Positions 33,297 to 43,069 of a stretch of DNA of 64,000 nt are shown here, one piece after another. A program made the translations under genes and the position numbers. The stretch comes from Spirosoma sordidisoli (GTDB lineage Bacteria; Bacteroidota; Bacteroidia; Cytophagales; Spirosomataceae): NCBI RefSeq assembly GCF_004138325.1, contig NZ_SBLB01000005.1, positions 372,001 to 436,000 of the forward strand, written 5' to 3'. Position 1 is the first letter of the stretch. Every line of letters starts with the position of its first letter. The notes under the pieces are model-generated. The model worked only from the letters and a program-made list of their open reading frames with translations, was not told the origin of the DNA and searched no databases.

Positions 33297-33416
33297 ATGG
33301 TTTGTGATAATTGGGAGGACGATGATTTGTTAACGAAATTTCAGCTTGGTAACATCTCATTGGTTCAGCTATTCACTTATTTATGTGACCTGTTTTGGTG
33401 GGTCGCTTACAATTGA
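33297..33416 (+). pseudogene. Possible sigma-factor N-terminal remnant
   Basis: A 39-codon frame reads WEDDDLLTKFQLGNISLVQL and then LFTYLCDLFWWVAYN before a stop. The pattern (D-D-LL-x-KF-x-x-GN, LF, aromatic C-terminus) is like region 2.1 at the start of ECF sigma factors, then breaks off. No continuation is obvious in other frames. Low confidence; it could be chance. Confidence 0.2.
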
Positions 33417-33464
33417 TGACTTGGCATGATATTCGACTGATCCCTCGCAGGCTGATTGTAGAGT

Positions 33465-35627
33465 ATGACGAAACAAGTACATTTTACTTTTCTTAGGAGT
33501 ATTGGGTGGATTATAGGCAGTTATCTGATAGTGGTATCGGCGCTGGCTGGTACGACCGGGCCTGTTTCTGCTGATACCTGTCGGCATCCGGAGCCGCCAG
33601 TGCTTACTGGCTCGGCTACGTCGGTTTGTCGTTATGAAGCGGTAACGCTAAGCGCCACCGGCTGCGCAGGAACGGTAGTCTGGTCAACGGGTGATACCGG
33701 CCCGACGATAACGGTTCGACCAGCCCGGTCGGCCACCTACATGGCTATCTGTCGCCTGAAACCGGGCTGCATCAGCTGTTTCTCCGAGCCCTATCTGGTT
33801 ACCGTCAAAACACCATCGGCGCCGGTCGTTACAGCCTCGGCCACTCGTGTCTGTCCGGGCGATCCGGTTACGCTCACCGCCAGCGGCTGTGCCGGAACCG
33901 TTCGGTGGCTCGGCCCCGGTGATACGGAGATAGGTATCGGCTCAACTTATTCAGGTACGCTAACCCAGAGCGCTGTTTTTCGGGCCGTTTGTGAACAAAA
34001 CCAGTGTCTGAGCAGCGCATCCCAGCGAACGGGTATTGAGGTGGCTATACCAGCCGTACCTCTTGTGGCCATCGATAAGTCGACGGTTTGCCTGGGTCAG
34101 GCGGTGCAGTTAACGGCCTCGGGCTGTCTCGGTACGGTTCGCTGGTCAGACGGCACAACTGGTATCACAACCCGGGTAAAGCCGGCCGCATCGACCACCT
34201 ACAAAGCCGTTTGTCAGATTGGCACCTGCCAGAGCGATAGTTCGGCCGGAGTGCGGGTAGAAGTGCAGCCGTCTGACAAACCGCTGATCCTGCTGACGAG
34301 CCTGCAAAATAGCTGTCCGCTGATGACGGCCGATCTTACCAAAGCTATTCGTGAGTCAGACGCAGCCAGCCAGCAGCTGCGGTATTCGTTCCGGAAAGGC
34401 ACGCAGCCAGATGCGCCCGCCGTACAGTCGCCAACGGCTGTTCTGGCTGGTACCTATTACATAATCGGGCAGGATGAGAACGGCTGCTTGACCGAACCAA
34501 ATCCGGTTCAGGTATCGATTTCGGCCTGTGCCAATGCAATACCGCCCTGCCTGAGCAGCCCGGCTACCGTACGGGTCTGGATCGACTCGCTCAACTGGTC
34601 GGCCGGGGTCGTAACCCTGCGCGGCAGGCTGGGCGGCTCGGCCGAGCGGGTCGAGTGGCAAAGTTCGGGTGGAGGGCTGTTTACGGATGCCGGCCCCGCT
34701 ACCCGCTATCTGCTATCGGAACAGGACCGACAGCGCGGAGCAGTCACCTTTACGGTTCAGACCCCTGATCCCGACGGCAACGGCCCCTGCGTAGGAGCCT
34801 CTGCGCAACTGACGGCCCAGGCTCCGCATCCGGAAATGATTGGACTCAGTATGGCCGTCAGCGAACCGCTATGGCTAACGGGAAGCAAAGGTCGTCTGGT
34901 CGAGTTGACATACCGGCTCAGCGTAGTGAACAGCGGCCGGAATCCCCTTCAGCACGTACAGCTTTCCAACAATCTCGAGACGGCATTCGGAGCGGTTGGT
35001 GCCCGGCTGGAGGCCGTAACCGTTCGGGCCGATGCGGGTCTGCTGCTGAACGCAGCCTATACCGGACGCGGGGCCGATACGACGCTGTTAGGGGTCGGTA
35101 ACCAGTTGTTGGCAGCCGCCCGGGCCAACCTGTGGATAACCGTTCGGCTGGCGGTAGACCAGGCGCAGACGCTCACCTTTACCAATCAGGCCCTCGCCTG
35201 GGCCACCGATCTGAATGGTACCATATGCCGCGATCAGTCGACCAGCGGGGTAGAGGCCGATCCTGACCGAAACCAGGACCCCACGGATAATAGCGAACCA
35301 ACCCGGGTAACGATCCACAGCCTGCCTCCCGGCGAATCGGCAACCGCCTTGTTTATTCCTGATGGTTTTTCGCCCAACAACGACGGGATCAACGACCGGT
35401 TCGTGATCCAGCAGGTACCGCCGGGCGTGTCTATCCGACTGGATGTATATAATCGATGGGGGCAGCTCGTTTATCGTCAGAACGAGTATAAGAACGACTG
35501 GGATGGTACTGCTAATCAGGGCACTGCCGTTACGGCCCGACAGGGCCTGCCCGATGGTACCTATTATTACCAGGTGCAGTTGAGTGACGGCAGGGAGTTT
35601 AGTCGTGTCCTAACACTGATGCGGTAA
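33465..35627 (+). CDS. Secreted multi-domain protein with T9SS type B (CHU_C) sorting domain
   Basis: A 720-residue secreted protein. After an N-terminal hydrophobic signal region there are three Ig-like repeats of about 75 residues with a shared core: C...TLSATGCAGTVVW, C...TLTASGCAGTVRW and C...QLTASGCLGTVRW. A further region resembles a DUF11/conserved-repeat domain (VELTYRLSVVNSGRNPLQ). The last ~85 residues are the gliding-motility/CHU_C type B sorting domain: FIPDGFSPNNDGINDRF, VYNRWGQLVYR and GLPDGTYYYQV. This predicts secretion by T9SS. No catalytic domain is seen, so adhesion or surface structure is the likely role. Confidence 0.93.
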   Translation: MTKQVHFTFLRSIGWIIGSYLIVVSALAGTTGPVSADTCRHPEPPVLTGSATSVCRYEAVTLSATGCAGTVVWSTGDTGPTITVRPARSATYMAICRLKPGCISCFSEPYLVTVKTPSAPVVTASATRVCPGDPVTLTASGCAGTVRWLGPGDTEIGIGSTYSGTLTQSAVFRAVCEQNQCLSSASQRTGIEVAIPAVPLVAIDKSTVCLGQAVQLTASGCLGTVRWSDGTTGITTRVKPAASTTYKAVCQIGTCQSDSSAGVRVEVQPSDKPLILLTSLQNSCPLMTADLTKAIRESDAASQQLRYSFRKGTQPDAPAVQSPTAVLAGTYYIIGQDENGCLTEPNPVQVSISACANAIPPCLSSPATVRVWIDSLNWSAGVVTLRGRLGGSAERVEWQSSGGGLFTDAGPATRYLLSEQDRQRGAVTFTVQTPDPDGNGPCVGASAQLTAQAPHPEMIGLSMAVSEPLWLTGSKGRLVELTYRLSVVNSGRNPLQHVQLSNNLETAFGAVGARLEAVTVRADAGLLLNAAYTGRGADTTLLGVGNQLLAAARANLWITVRLAVDQAQTLTFTNQALAWATDLNGTICRDQSTSGVEADPDRNQDPTDNSEPTRVTIHSLPPGESATALFIPDGFSPNNDGINDRFVIQQVPPGVSIRLDVYNRWGQLVYRQNEYKNDWDGTANQGTAVTARQGLPDGTYYYQVQLSDGREFSRVLTLMR

Positions 35628-35713
35628 TTTTTTCCAGGCGTGTTTTGTATGCAAATTTGTTTGCCGATTAAGTATATCTACCAGACTTGACAGGCAGACC
35701 AGTATTGATAGCA

Positions 35714-38167
35714 ATGAGTAAGAACCTGATTAGTTGGATCGTAGGCGTGGGTATGTGGCTGAGCAGTTTGACTGCCTGGGCACAGGTCGATTCCTTGTTG
35801 AGGCAAGCCGACCGCCTGCTCAACTATAAAGCCTATGGCCGGGCTATTGATGCCTATACGCAGCTTTTAACCGACCAGGGTGCCCAGCTTAGCCCGGCTC
35901 AGAAATCGACGGTTCAGGGCCGGCTGGCCTATGCCTATCAGCAGGTAGGCGATGGACCCAAAGCCGAGCGATATTACCGCGAAGCCCTCAACAGCAGCAC
36001 CGGCGACGATCCGCAGCAGACCCTGCAATACGCGCAGACCCTGGCCGGTAATGGGAAATTTCAGGAGTCTCAGCAGCAGTATGAACGGTATCTGAAGCTG
36101 AAAGAGAAAATGCAGGAACGCCGGGCCGATGCCGGAGCGGTGGGGCTGGGCGCGCAGGCTGGCGGTCGGAACGAGTCGATCCGGTACCGGCTCGAATTTC
36201 TGGACCTGAACTCGTCGGGCGAGGAGTTTAGCCCTGCTTTTTACCAGGACGGGCTGGTCTACGTGTCGGGTACCAAGGGTGGCTCGACGATAGAAACCAG
36301 TGGCAAGGGGGGCGGTTCGGGTTATCTCGATCTCTTCTATGTGCCAAACCGAAACGGGCTTAAGATTGCCAGCATCATCAACGCCGACGGCAGCACCAGT
36401 AAAGTCGAAAACCAGCGGGTCAGAACCGGTGGCGTTGGCCGGGATCATTATACACCCGGTACGGCCAACGACTCGCGTATTGTCACCGGTTTTGAAGGCG
36501 GGGTCAACATTGCTCAGGGACTGGGCTACGACGTTCGGCCCGTTAGTCCCTCGCAGCGGTTCAGCAAAACTCTGAACACAAAATACCACGAGGGCCCGGC
36601 TACGTTTACCCGCGATGGCAGCCGGATCTATTTCACCCGCAACAACTACAACGACGGACGCTCCCGGAAGAGCGCCGAAGGGGTCAATAAACTCAAGCTG
36701 TATACCGCCCGCCAGCAGAACGGCGCCTGGGCCGACATCGAAGAACTGTCTTTCAACAGTGATGAATACTCGGTTGGTCACCCTACGCTGAGCCGCGACG
36801 GGCAGCTGCTGTATTTCGCGTCCGACATGCCCGGTGGTTCGGGTGGTACCGATCTGTACGCAAGCCGTTATCAGAATGGGCAGTGGGGCAAGCCGGTTAA
36901 TCTGGGCCCTACGATCAACACCAAAGGAAACGAGCTGTTTCCGTTCGTCGACGATGCGGGTAACCTCTACTTCTCGTCCGACGGGCGCCGGGGGCGGGGC
37001 GGGCTCGATATTTTCTACGCAACCCTGACGAATGGGAGCAACGTACAGGCTGTTGAGGCACTCGGCGAACCGATCAACTCACCCCAGGACGATTTCGGCC
37101 TCATTACCGATGCGAACCGGCAGGGCGGCTATTTCAGCAGTAACCGCCGGGCGGGCAACGACGATATTTACCGGTTCGTGCGCGAGAGCTCGCTGTTCGA
37201 GTGCCGCGACCTCACCATCCGACTCTACGATACCGAAACGGATCAGGCGCTCGACAGCGTAAGTGTGCTGGTTAAAGCCCGGGGCGAAGGCCGCGCCGAC
37301 CAAACCCTCATTACCGATGCCGGTGGGTTTGTGCGCCTGTGTCTCGAAGCCAACAACGACTTTATGTTCCAGGCCAGCCGCGACGGCTACGTCACCAGTA
37401 CGATCGGCTTTTCATCACGCGACCTGGCCGACGATCAGCCCAGCCGGATCGAGATGGGGATCACCAAACCAACGGTGATCATGGATACCATTGCGGCCAA
37501 TCCCGTCAATAAATATACGGCCGGGCCGCTGACCCGATCGCGCGTGCGGGGTATGGTCGTCAGCGAGCGCGACCGCCGACCGCTGGAGGGGGTTACCGTT
37601 CGGTTGCGTAACGAATGTGACCGGAGCCAGCGCGAGTATGTTACGGGCGCCGACGGCCGCTATCTGTTCGATATTGTCGAAGGCTGCGACTACACCCTGA
37701 TTGCCTCGAAAGCCGCATTCGGCACCAATACGAACCGGATCAGGCGCCTGCCGAAGAAAACCAAACCCAAGGAAGTATCGGCCGACCTGCGGATGCTGAG
37801 TGTAGGCGACGTAGTCACCATCGACAATATCTACTACGATTTTGGGGGCGTGAGCCTGCGGGCCGATGCCACCCGCGAGCTGGAAAAGCTGGTGGCGACG
37901 ATGCGCAAGTACCCATCGCTGATCATCGAAATCCGTTCGCATACCGACAGCCGTGGTGAAGCTGCGCGGAACCAGGTCCTGTCTGAGCAGCGCGCCAAAG
38001 CCGTTGCCAATTACCTGGCCTCCAAAGGCATCAGCCGCCGGCGTATTACCACCCTCGGCATGGGCGAAACCCAGCTGGTCAATAACTGCACCGACGAGGT
38101 GATCTGCACCGAAGCCGAACATCAGCGCAACCGCCGAACCGAATTCCGGGTCGTCGAAATCAAATAG
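35714..38167 (+). CDS. OmpA family protein with TPR, WD40-like and Cna-type domains (PorE-like)
   Basis: An 817-residue protein. Signal peptide (VGVGMWLSSLTAWAQ), then TPR-like helices (about residues 20-130), then a PD40/WD40-like beta propeller. Its repeats include FSPAFYQDGLVYVSG, GPATFTRDGSRIYFTR and GHPTLSRDGQLLYFASD. Two carboxypeptidase-regulatory-like domains follow, and a C-terminal OmpA domain of about 120 residues with DFGGVSLRADATREL and EIRSHTDSRGEAARNQ (peptidoglycan binding). The architecture is that of PorE, which anchors the T9SS outer-membrane complex to peptidoglycan. The start is at the ATG of MSKNLISW, ahead of the signal peptide. It follows the CHU_C gene by 86 bases. 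Confidence 0.92.
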   Translation: MSKNLISWIVGVGMWLSSLTAWAQVDSLLRQADRLLNYKAYGRAIDAYTQLLTDQGAQLSPAQKSTVQGRLAYAYQQVGDGPKAERYYREALNSSTGDDPQQTLQYAQTLAGNGKFQESQQQYERYLKLKEKMQERRADAGAVGLGAQAGGRNESIRYRLEFLDLNSSGEEFSPAFYQDGLVYVSGTKGGSTIETSGKGGGSGYLDLFYVPNRNGLKIASIINADGSTSKVENQRVRTGGVGRDHYTPGTANDSRIVTGFEGGVNIAQGLGYDVRPVSPSQRFSKTLNTKYHEGPATFTRDGSRIYFTRNNYNDGRSRKSAEGVNKLKLYTARQQNGAWADIEELSFNSDEYSVGHPTLSRDGQLLYFASDMPGGSGGTDLYASRYQNGQWGKPVNLGPTINTKGNELFPFVDDAGNLYFSSDGRRGRGGLDIFYATLTNGSNVQAVEALGEPINSPQDDFGLITDANRQGGYFSSNRRAGNDDIYRFVRESSLFECRDLTIRLYDTETDQALDSVSVLVKARGEGRADQTLITDAGGFVRLCLEANNDFMFQASRDGYVTSTIGFSSRDLADDQPSRIEMGITKPTVIMDTIAANPVNKYTAGPLTRSRVRGMVVSERDRRPLEGVTVRLRNECDRSQREYVTGADGRYLFDIVEGCDYTLIASKAAFGTNTNRIRRLPKKTKPKEVSADLRMLSVGDVVTIDNIYYDFGGVSLRADATRELEKLVATMRKYPSLIIEIRSHTDSRGEAARNQVLSEQRAKAVANYLASKGISRRRITTLGMGETQLVNNCTDEVICTEAEHQRNRRTEFRVVEIK

Positions 38168-38170
38168 CCG

Positions 38171-38869
38171 TTATGGCTGCCGACGCCGGGATACATACAC
38201 AACCGCCGGGGACTCCGTCAGGGAAGAAAGTATCCGGTTCGTTTCCGGTACGTGAGTACCATATACCGCCACATACAGGCGATTCCTGGAATCGAGATGC
38301 AGGGCATTGATTCCGTGCCTGAATGGAAGCGCAAGCAGGGTAGTTCCTTCAGCTGTCTGCCTCAGAATATCGGCCGGATTAACGTAGGCTGATAATGGGT
38401 CTTCGGCCTTAGGTGTTGAGTTCTCTCTGATGGTATAGACCGTTCCGTCGGTAGCAGAGGCAGCATTGATTTGCAGGCGTAGCTCAGTTGGGTTCATATC
38501 TTTTTGCCAGGTCTTGCCGCCATCGACGGTATAATCGGCATATCGATCATACACGAACTTTTGCTGTGGGGTACCGCCCCCGTTTGTTACATTCCAGAGC
38601 GTGTCATGCCTGAGAATGATCCCCTGCGGCCCATAATGACGCCTGCGAATCAGCTCCCAGCTTTTACCCCGATTGCTTGTTTTATAAATCTCAAACGTGG
38701 TTGCCACGAATAGCGTACCGTCCAGGTCGCCTGCTACCTGCCTGGCTTCCCCGCCGGAGGGGATTTCCAGCCGGAGCCAGTCCGGATCGGCCGGGGTGAC
38801 GGACGTAGCGGTATCGACACAGGCCGCCAGGGCCAGACTGGTCAATAAAAAGAAGAAAAACGATTTCAT
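38171..38869 (-). CDS. Lipoprotein with BNR/sialidase-like repeats
   Basis: A 232-residue lipoprotein: MKSFFFFLLTSLALAAC ends in a lipobox. The body has BNR-type Asp-box repeats (TSNRGKSWELI; TVDGGKTWQKD) and a propeller-like pattern, as in sialidase/neuraminidase-type sensors and photosystem-assembly factors. Full sialidase catalytic residues are not seen, and the protein is short for a complete propeller. The frame opens further upstream, but only the ATG at 38869 gives a lipobox signal. It is convergent with the OmpA-family gene, which ends 4 bases away, and divergent from ispE. Confidence 0.75.
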   Translation of the reverse strand: MKSFFFFLLTSLALAACVDTATSVTPADPDWLRLEIPSGGEARQVAGDLDGTLFVATTFEIYKTSNRGKSWELIRRRHYGPQGIILRHDTLWNVTNGGGTPQQKFVYDRYADYTVDGGKTWQKDMNPTELRLQINAASATDGTVYTIRENSTPKAEDPLSAYVNPADILRQTAEGTTLLALPFRHGINALHLDSRNRLYVAVYGTHVPETNRILSSLTESPAVVYVSRRRQP

Positions 38870-39017
38870 ACCGTATCGGTAAGCTAAGCTCTCATCATAG
38901 ATAATAGATGTCAATATATACATTCGTTTCTCATCTTCTCCAAATAAATAAGGGTAGTTTTTCCGTTCTCTCTGATCTGCCTGCCATATTCGCTGTTCAT
39001 TTCCTGCTCTTGTTCTG

Positions 39018-39851
39018 ATGCTGACGTTCCCTAACGCCAAAATCAATATCGGCCTGCGCATTACCGATAAGCGGCCCGATGGATTTCATAACCTACAGTC
39101 GTGTTTTTACCCCGTTGGCTGGACCGACGTGCTGGAGATCATTCCGGCCGACCAGTTCGGGTTTGCCAGCAGCGGCATAACCATTCCCGGCGACGAGCCC
39201 GGTCGGGTCGACGCCAATCTGTGTGTGCGGGCCTATAAGCTACTCAGGGCCGATTATCCCGGCTTGCCACCGGTACAGATGCATTTGCACAAAATCATCC
39301 CGATCGGAGCGGGGCTGGGGGGCGGCTCGGCCGACGCAGCCTTTGCGCTGAAAAGCCTGAGCGAGCGCTTTGGCCTGAACCTGACTGCCGATCAGCTGGA
39401 AAACTACGCCCGGCAACTGGGAAGCGACTGCGCCTTCTTTATCCGAAACCAACCCGTATACTGCACTGAAAAGGGCGATGTGTTCAGCGAAATAGGCGTC
39501 GACCTGACGGGCTATTATATACTGCTGGTCTACCCCAATCTGGCTATATCGACGGCCGAGGCCTATGCCGGCGTGCGCCCGCGCCTGCCCGATGTACCCC
39601 TGCGCGATCAGTTGCTGGAACCCGTCAGTATCTGGCACAAAACGGTTCATAACGATTTCGAAGACAGCCTCTTTCCGAAGTACCCGGTGCTCCCGGCCAT
39701 CAAGCAGCAACTGTACGAAGCCGGCGCCGTTTACGCCAGCATGAGTGGGTCAGGATCTACACTTTACGGGATTTTCGATGCGCCCATAGTCATCCCAAAC
39801 CAATTCCGGGCGTACCGCGTTTGGGAAGGGAAGCCCGGAGCAGGGAAGTAG
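39018..39851 (+). CDS. ispE: 4-(cytidine 5'-diphospho)-2-C-methyl-D-erythritol kinase
   Basis: IspE phosphorylates CDP-methylerythritol in the MEP route to isoprenoids. The 277-residue protein has the N-terminal PNAKINIGLRITDKRPDG, the GHMP-kinase ATP loop IPIGAGLGGGSADAAFAL, the LGSDCAFF motif, and the C-terminal ASMSGSGSTLYGIF. The length is normal. It is cytoplasmic, and its ATG is 149 bases upstream of the divergent lipoprotein gene. With pdxJ it shows that the strain uses DXP-derived routes. Assignment is firm. Confidence 0.97.
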   Translation: MLTFPNAKINIGLRITDKRPDGFHNLQSCFYPVGWTDVLEIIPADQFGFASSGITIPGDEPGRVDANLCVRAYKLLRADYPGLPPVQMHLHKIIPIGAGLGGGSADAAFALKSLSERFGLNLTADQLENYARQLGSDCAFFIRNQPVYCTEKGDVFSEIGVDLTGYYILLVYPNLAISTAEAYAGVRPRLPDVPLRDQLLEPVSIWHKTVHNDFEDSLFPKYPVLPAIKQQLYEAGAVYASMSGSGSTLYGIFDAPIVIPNQFRAYRVWEGKPGAGK

Positions 39852-39923
39852 TTGTTTGAGTACGAGTCTGAACGCATCCGAACCAACCGAAGTAAACAGC
39901 CGGGACGCTGAAAACGGAACGAC

Positions 39924-40520
39924 ATGAGCAATTTTGTGACGAAACGGCGGGAGCCGTTCCGCTTTATGGTATGGCTGGGTATTGCCAGCAGCGTGATGTT
40001 CTTCACGATTCTGCTTGCTTCCTACATCATTCGTCGGGCCGGGGCGGGCTGGACCGACGTGAAGCTTCCTAACGTCTTCCTGATCAGTACGGTAGCGATA
40101 CTGCTGAGCAGCTTTACGCTCAACAATGCCAACCACGCCTTCCGCCACGAGCGGTTCAAAAGTTACCGGACCAATATTGCCAGTACGCTGGTGTTGGGTA
40201 CGCTGTTCATGCTCCTGCAGGGCTGGGGCTGGCGGCAAATGATTCTGTCCGGTGTTGGGCTGTCGGGCAATCCGGCCGGTGGTTTCGTTTACGTCATTTC
40301 AGGCATTCATCTGATTCACATCTTGATCGGTCTCGTTTTTCTGGTCATCGTGCTGGTCGAGGCTCTGCGTCGCCGGCCCTACGTCGATTCATTCGTATAC
40401 AGTGTAAACCCGCCCAACCGGCTCAAGCTCCAGCTGATCACCCTCTACTGGCACTTTGTCGATATTCTCTGGATCGGCCTGTTTGTGTTCCTGATCGCCC
40501 ACCACGGACTGGCCTGGTAA
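39924..40520 (+). CDS. Cytochrome c oxidase subunit III-like protein
   Basis: A 198-residue membrane protein of the heme-copper oxidase subunit III family, with five predicted helices. Segments LGIASSVMFFTILLASYIIR and VYVISGIHLIHILIGLVFLV, with the C-terminal TLYWHFVDILWIGLFVFLI, carry the WHFVDxxW signature of subunit III. It follows ispE by 72 bases. The other oxidase subunits are not in this window, so it may be a stand-alone or split locus. No catalytic metals are bound by this subunit. Confidence 0.92.
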   Translation: MSNFVTKRREPFRFMVWLGIASSVMFFTILLASYIIRRAGAGWTDVKLPNVFLISTVAILLSSFTLNNANHAFRHERFKSYRTNIASTLVLGTLFMLLQGWGWRQMILSGVGLSGNPAGGFVYVISGIHLIHILIGLVFLVIVLVEALRRRPYVDSFVYSVNPPNRLKLQLITLYWHFVDILWIGLFVFLIAHHGLAW

Positions 40521-40638
40521 GTATGTATATTTTGCTGTCTGTTGATCGTCAGTGGATTACGGGTCAACTTTGATTTGGCTTACAACGACAGCCGCTTTCT
40601 ATCGTTATTTGTATAAAATTTTGTTTCATCACGTGTTC

Positions 40639-42627
40639 ATGAAAAAAATCATTCTTGGGGTGGGCCTCTGGATGGCTTGCCTGACTGGTTTTGCCCAAAC
40701 CACACCCTCATCGACCCGGCCGGGGTCAGGATCGGCTGGCTCGCAGTATGACCCACTGGCCCTGTTCCATCCGCTGTTTAACATGCAGCCCGGTAACGAT
40801 TACCGTACGGGCAGCGGAGCGCCGGGTCCCCGTTACTGGCAGAACAGGTCCGATTATCAGATCAACGTTACGCTGGATGATCAGCAGAATACCGTTACGG
40901 GCGAGGTTACCATTACGTACCGCAACAACTCGCCCGAGTCGCTGGCGTATCTGTGGCTTCAGCTCGACCAGAATGCTTTCAGCGATACGTCGCGGGCGGC
41001 CCGAACCACCCCCACAACGGGCGGGCGGTTCGGCAACCTGGGCTTTGCGGGTGGCCTGACCATTACGAGCGTACAGGTAGAGCAGGGCAAAAACAAATTC
41101 GCAGCCGCGCCGTACGAGATTACGGATACCCGTATGCAGGTGCGCCTGGCCGAACCCGTAAAACCTACCGATGGGGTCGTACGGGTAAAGGTGGCCTACT
41201 CGTTCAAGATTCCGGAATACGGCTCCGACCGGATGGGGCAGCTTCGACGGAAAGACGGGGTGATCTATGAAATTGCCCAGTGGTATCCACGGATGTGTGT
41301 ATACGATGATATCGAAGGCTGGAACGTGCTGCCCTACCTGGGTGCGGGCGAGTTTTACCTCGACTACGGCGACTACGAATACAGCGTTACCGTGCCCTGG
41401 AACCACATCGTAGTTGGCTCTGGCGAGCTGCTGAACCCCAACGACGTGCTGACCGGCGAGCAGGTCCGGCGGCTGGCTCAGGCTGCAAAAAGCGATAAGA
41501 CGGTGATGATCCGCAGCAAAGAAGAAGTGAACGACCCCAACACCCGGCCCAAGAAGTCAGGTACGCTGACCTGGCGATTCCGGTGTCAGAACACCCGCGA
41601 TGTGGCCTTTGCCAGTTCGAAAGCGTTTGTCTGGGACGCTGCGCGCATGAACCTGCCTAGTGGAAAAACCTCGCTGGCCCAGTCGGTCTACCCGGTCGAA
41701 AGCGCTACCAACGACTCCTGGGGCCGCTCGACCGAATATGTAAAAGGCTGCATCGAGTTCTACTCCAAATACCTCTACGAGTACAGCTACCCCGTGGCTA
41801 CCAACGTGGCCGGTATTGTGGGTGGTATGGAGTATCCCGGCATCGTGTTCTGCGACCACAAAGACAAGAAAGACGCGCTCTGGGGCGTAACTGACCACGA
41901 ATTCGGCCATAACTGGTTCCCGATGATTGTAGGCAATAACGAGCGTAAATTCCCCTGGATGGACGAAGGCTTCAACACCTTTATCAATACGTTGTCGACG
42001 GCTAACTTCAACAACGGCGAATACAACCGGGAGCGGGGCACCATGCACGACATTGCGCCGGCTCTGTTTTACCCCACCGAGCCGGTAATGACCATTCCGG
42101 ATGTGCAGCAGTCGCGTGCGCTGGGAATTCTGGCTTATTACAAGCCCGGTATGGGTCTCAAACTATTGCGGGACGTAATTCTCGGCCCCGACCGGTTCGA
42201 TTATGCGTTCAAACAATACGTAAACCGCTGGGCCTTCAAGCACCCCACGCCCTATGATTTCTTCCGAAGCATGGAAGATGGGGCCGGCGAAGACCTGGGC
42301 TGGTTCTGGCGGGGTTTCTTTTACGAGACCTGGAAACTCGATCAGGCCGTTCGGGACGTGAAGTACGTAGACGGCTCGGCTACGAAAGGATCGCTGATTT
42401 CGATCGAAAACCTCGAAAAGATGGCCATGCCCGTTACGGTTGAAGTCACCGAAACCAACGGAAAGAAGAGCCGGGTAAACCTGCCGGTCGAAGTATGGCA
42501 GCGGGGCGGAACCTGGACGTTCAAATACAACTCAACGTCGCCCCTGAAAACGGTGGTGGTTGACCCGGACCAGAAACTGCCCGATATTAACAGCCGCAAT
42601 AACACCTGGCGCGGAGAAGCGCAGTAA
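40639..42627 (+). CDS. M1 family metallopeptidase (aminopeptidase-like)
   Basis: A 662-residue secreted peptidase with a signal peptide ([20 protein letters not shown]). Zinc site HEFGHNWFP with the third ligand in WMDEGFNTF is intact. The substrate-binding GxMEN-type motif reads [10 protein letters not shown]: Asn is replaced by Tyr, as seen in some secreted M1 subfamilies. The N-terminal beta domain has [20 protein letters not shown]. The C-terminal region is beta-rich. Likely cleaves peptides in the periplasm or outside. The open frame extends upstream to a GTG at 40552, but the signal peptide fixes the ATG at 40639. Confidence 0.93.
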   Translation: MKKIILGVGLWMACLTGFAQTTPSSTRPGSGSAGSQYDPLALFHPLFNMQPGNDYRTGSGAPGPRYWQNRSDYQINVTLDDQQNTVTGEVTITYRNNSPESLAYLWLQLDQNAFSDTSRAARTTPTTGGRFGNLGFAGGLTITSVQVEQGKNKFAAAPYEITDTRMQVRLAEPVKPTDGVVRVKVAYSFKIPEYGSDRMGQLRRKDGVIYEIAQWYPRMCVYDDIEGWNVLPYLGAGEFYLDYGDYEYSVTVPWNHIVVGSGELLNPNDVLTGEQVRRLAQAAKSDKTVMIRSKEEVNDPNTRPKKSGTLTWRFRCQNTRDVAFASSKAFVWDAARMNLPSGKTSLAQSVYPVESATNDSWGRSTEYVKGCIEFYSKYLYEYSYPVATNVAGIVGGMEYPGIVFCDHKDKKDALWGVTDHEFGHNWFPMIVGNNERKFPWMDEGFNTFINTLSTANFNNGEYNRERGTMHDIAPALFYPTEPVMTIPDVQQSRALGILAYYKPGMGLKLLRDVILGPDRFDYAFKQYVNRWAFKHPTPYDFFRSMEDGAGEDLGWFWRGFFYETWKLDQAVRDVKYVDGSATKGSLISIENLEKMAMPVTVEVTETNGKKSRVNLPVEVWQRGGTWTFKYNSTSPLKTVVVDPDQKLPDINSRNNTWRGEAQ

Positions 42628-42645
42628 TAGCGCAGCATAGCATTG

Positions 42646-42692
42646 AATAGGGAGAAAAGGAACAGTCGCAGCGACTCCCTTTTCTCCCTATT
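42646..42692 (+). terminator. Intrinsic terminator after the M1 peptidase
   Basis: AATAGGGAGAAAAGG (42646-42660) and CCTTTTCTCCCTATT (42678-42692) are exact reverse complements, a 15-bp stem with a 17-nt loop, followed by TTATTG. Confidence 0.9.
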
Positions 42693-42719
42693 TTATTGTC
42701 GATCTGGAATAAGCCCCAA

Positions 42720-43019
42720 CCCGTCAGGGCCACAACAGCTTAGCGTCGGTAGAATCGACAGGCACCCGCAGACAATGACCCGTCAGGGCCACAACAGCTT
42801 AGCGTCGGTAGAATCGACAGGCACCCGCAGACAATGACCCGTCAGGGCCACAACAGCGCAGCGTCGGTATAAATCAACTGGCACCCCGAAGACAATGGCC
42901 CGTTAGGGCCACAACAGCGCAGCGTCGGTAGGAATCGACAGCCACCCATCAATATATGGCCCTTTAGGGCCTTTACAGCGTAGCGTCGGTAGCCTCATTC
43001 GGGACCAGCAACATGAATG
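42720..43019. repeat. Tandem repeats, five units of 59-61 bp
   Basis: Units start at 42720, 42779, 42838, 42899 and 42960, each beginning CCCGTCAGGGCC or a variant (CCCGTTAGGGCC, CCCTTTAGGGCC). Each contains ACAGCNNAGCGTCGGTAG and often CGACAGGCACCC. Units 1 and 2 are identical by eye; later ones diverge. The opening CCCNNNAGGG and the GTCGGT...ATCGAC portion could each form a small stem. A partial sixth copy follows to about 43050. Confidence 0.85.
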
Positions 43020-43069
43020 TGCCGTCAGGTACATAACCAGCAGGCACCCCGCTACATGCCCACGGATGA

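Larger units (their letters stand above)
42628..43069. other. 442-base intergenic region: terminator plus tandem-repeat island
   Basis: No gene is visible. A terminator (42646-42692) is followed by five tandem units of 59-61 bases (from 42720). A degraded sixth unit runs to about 43050. The following ~20 bases lead to the KAS III stop. Confidence 0.8.

Noticed and set aside
42720..43019. The tandem units as a CRISPR array
   Set aside because: The whole 59-61 bp unit repeats; no unique spacers of constant length separate conserved repeats, and no cas genes are present.
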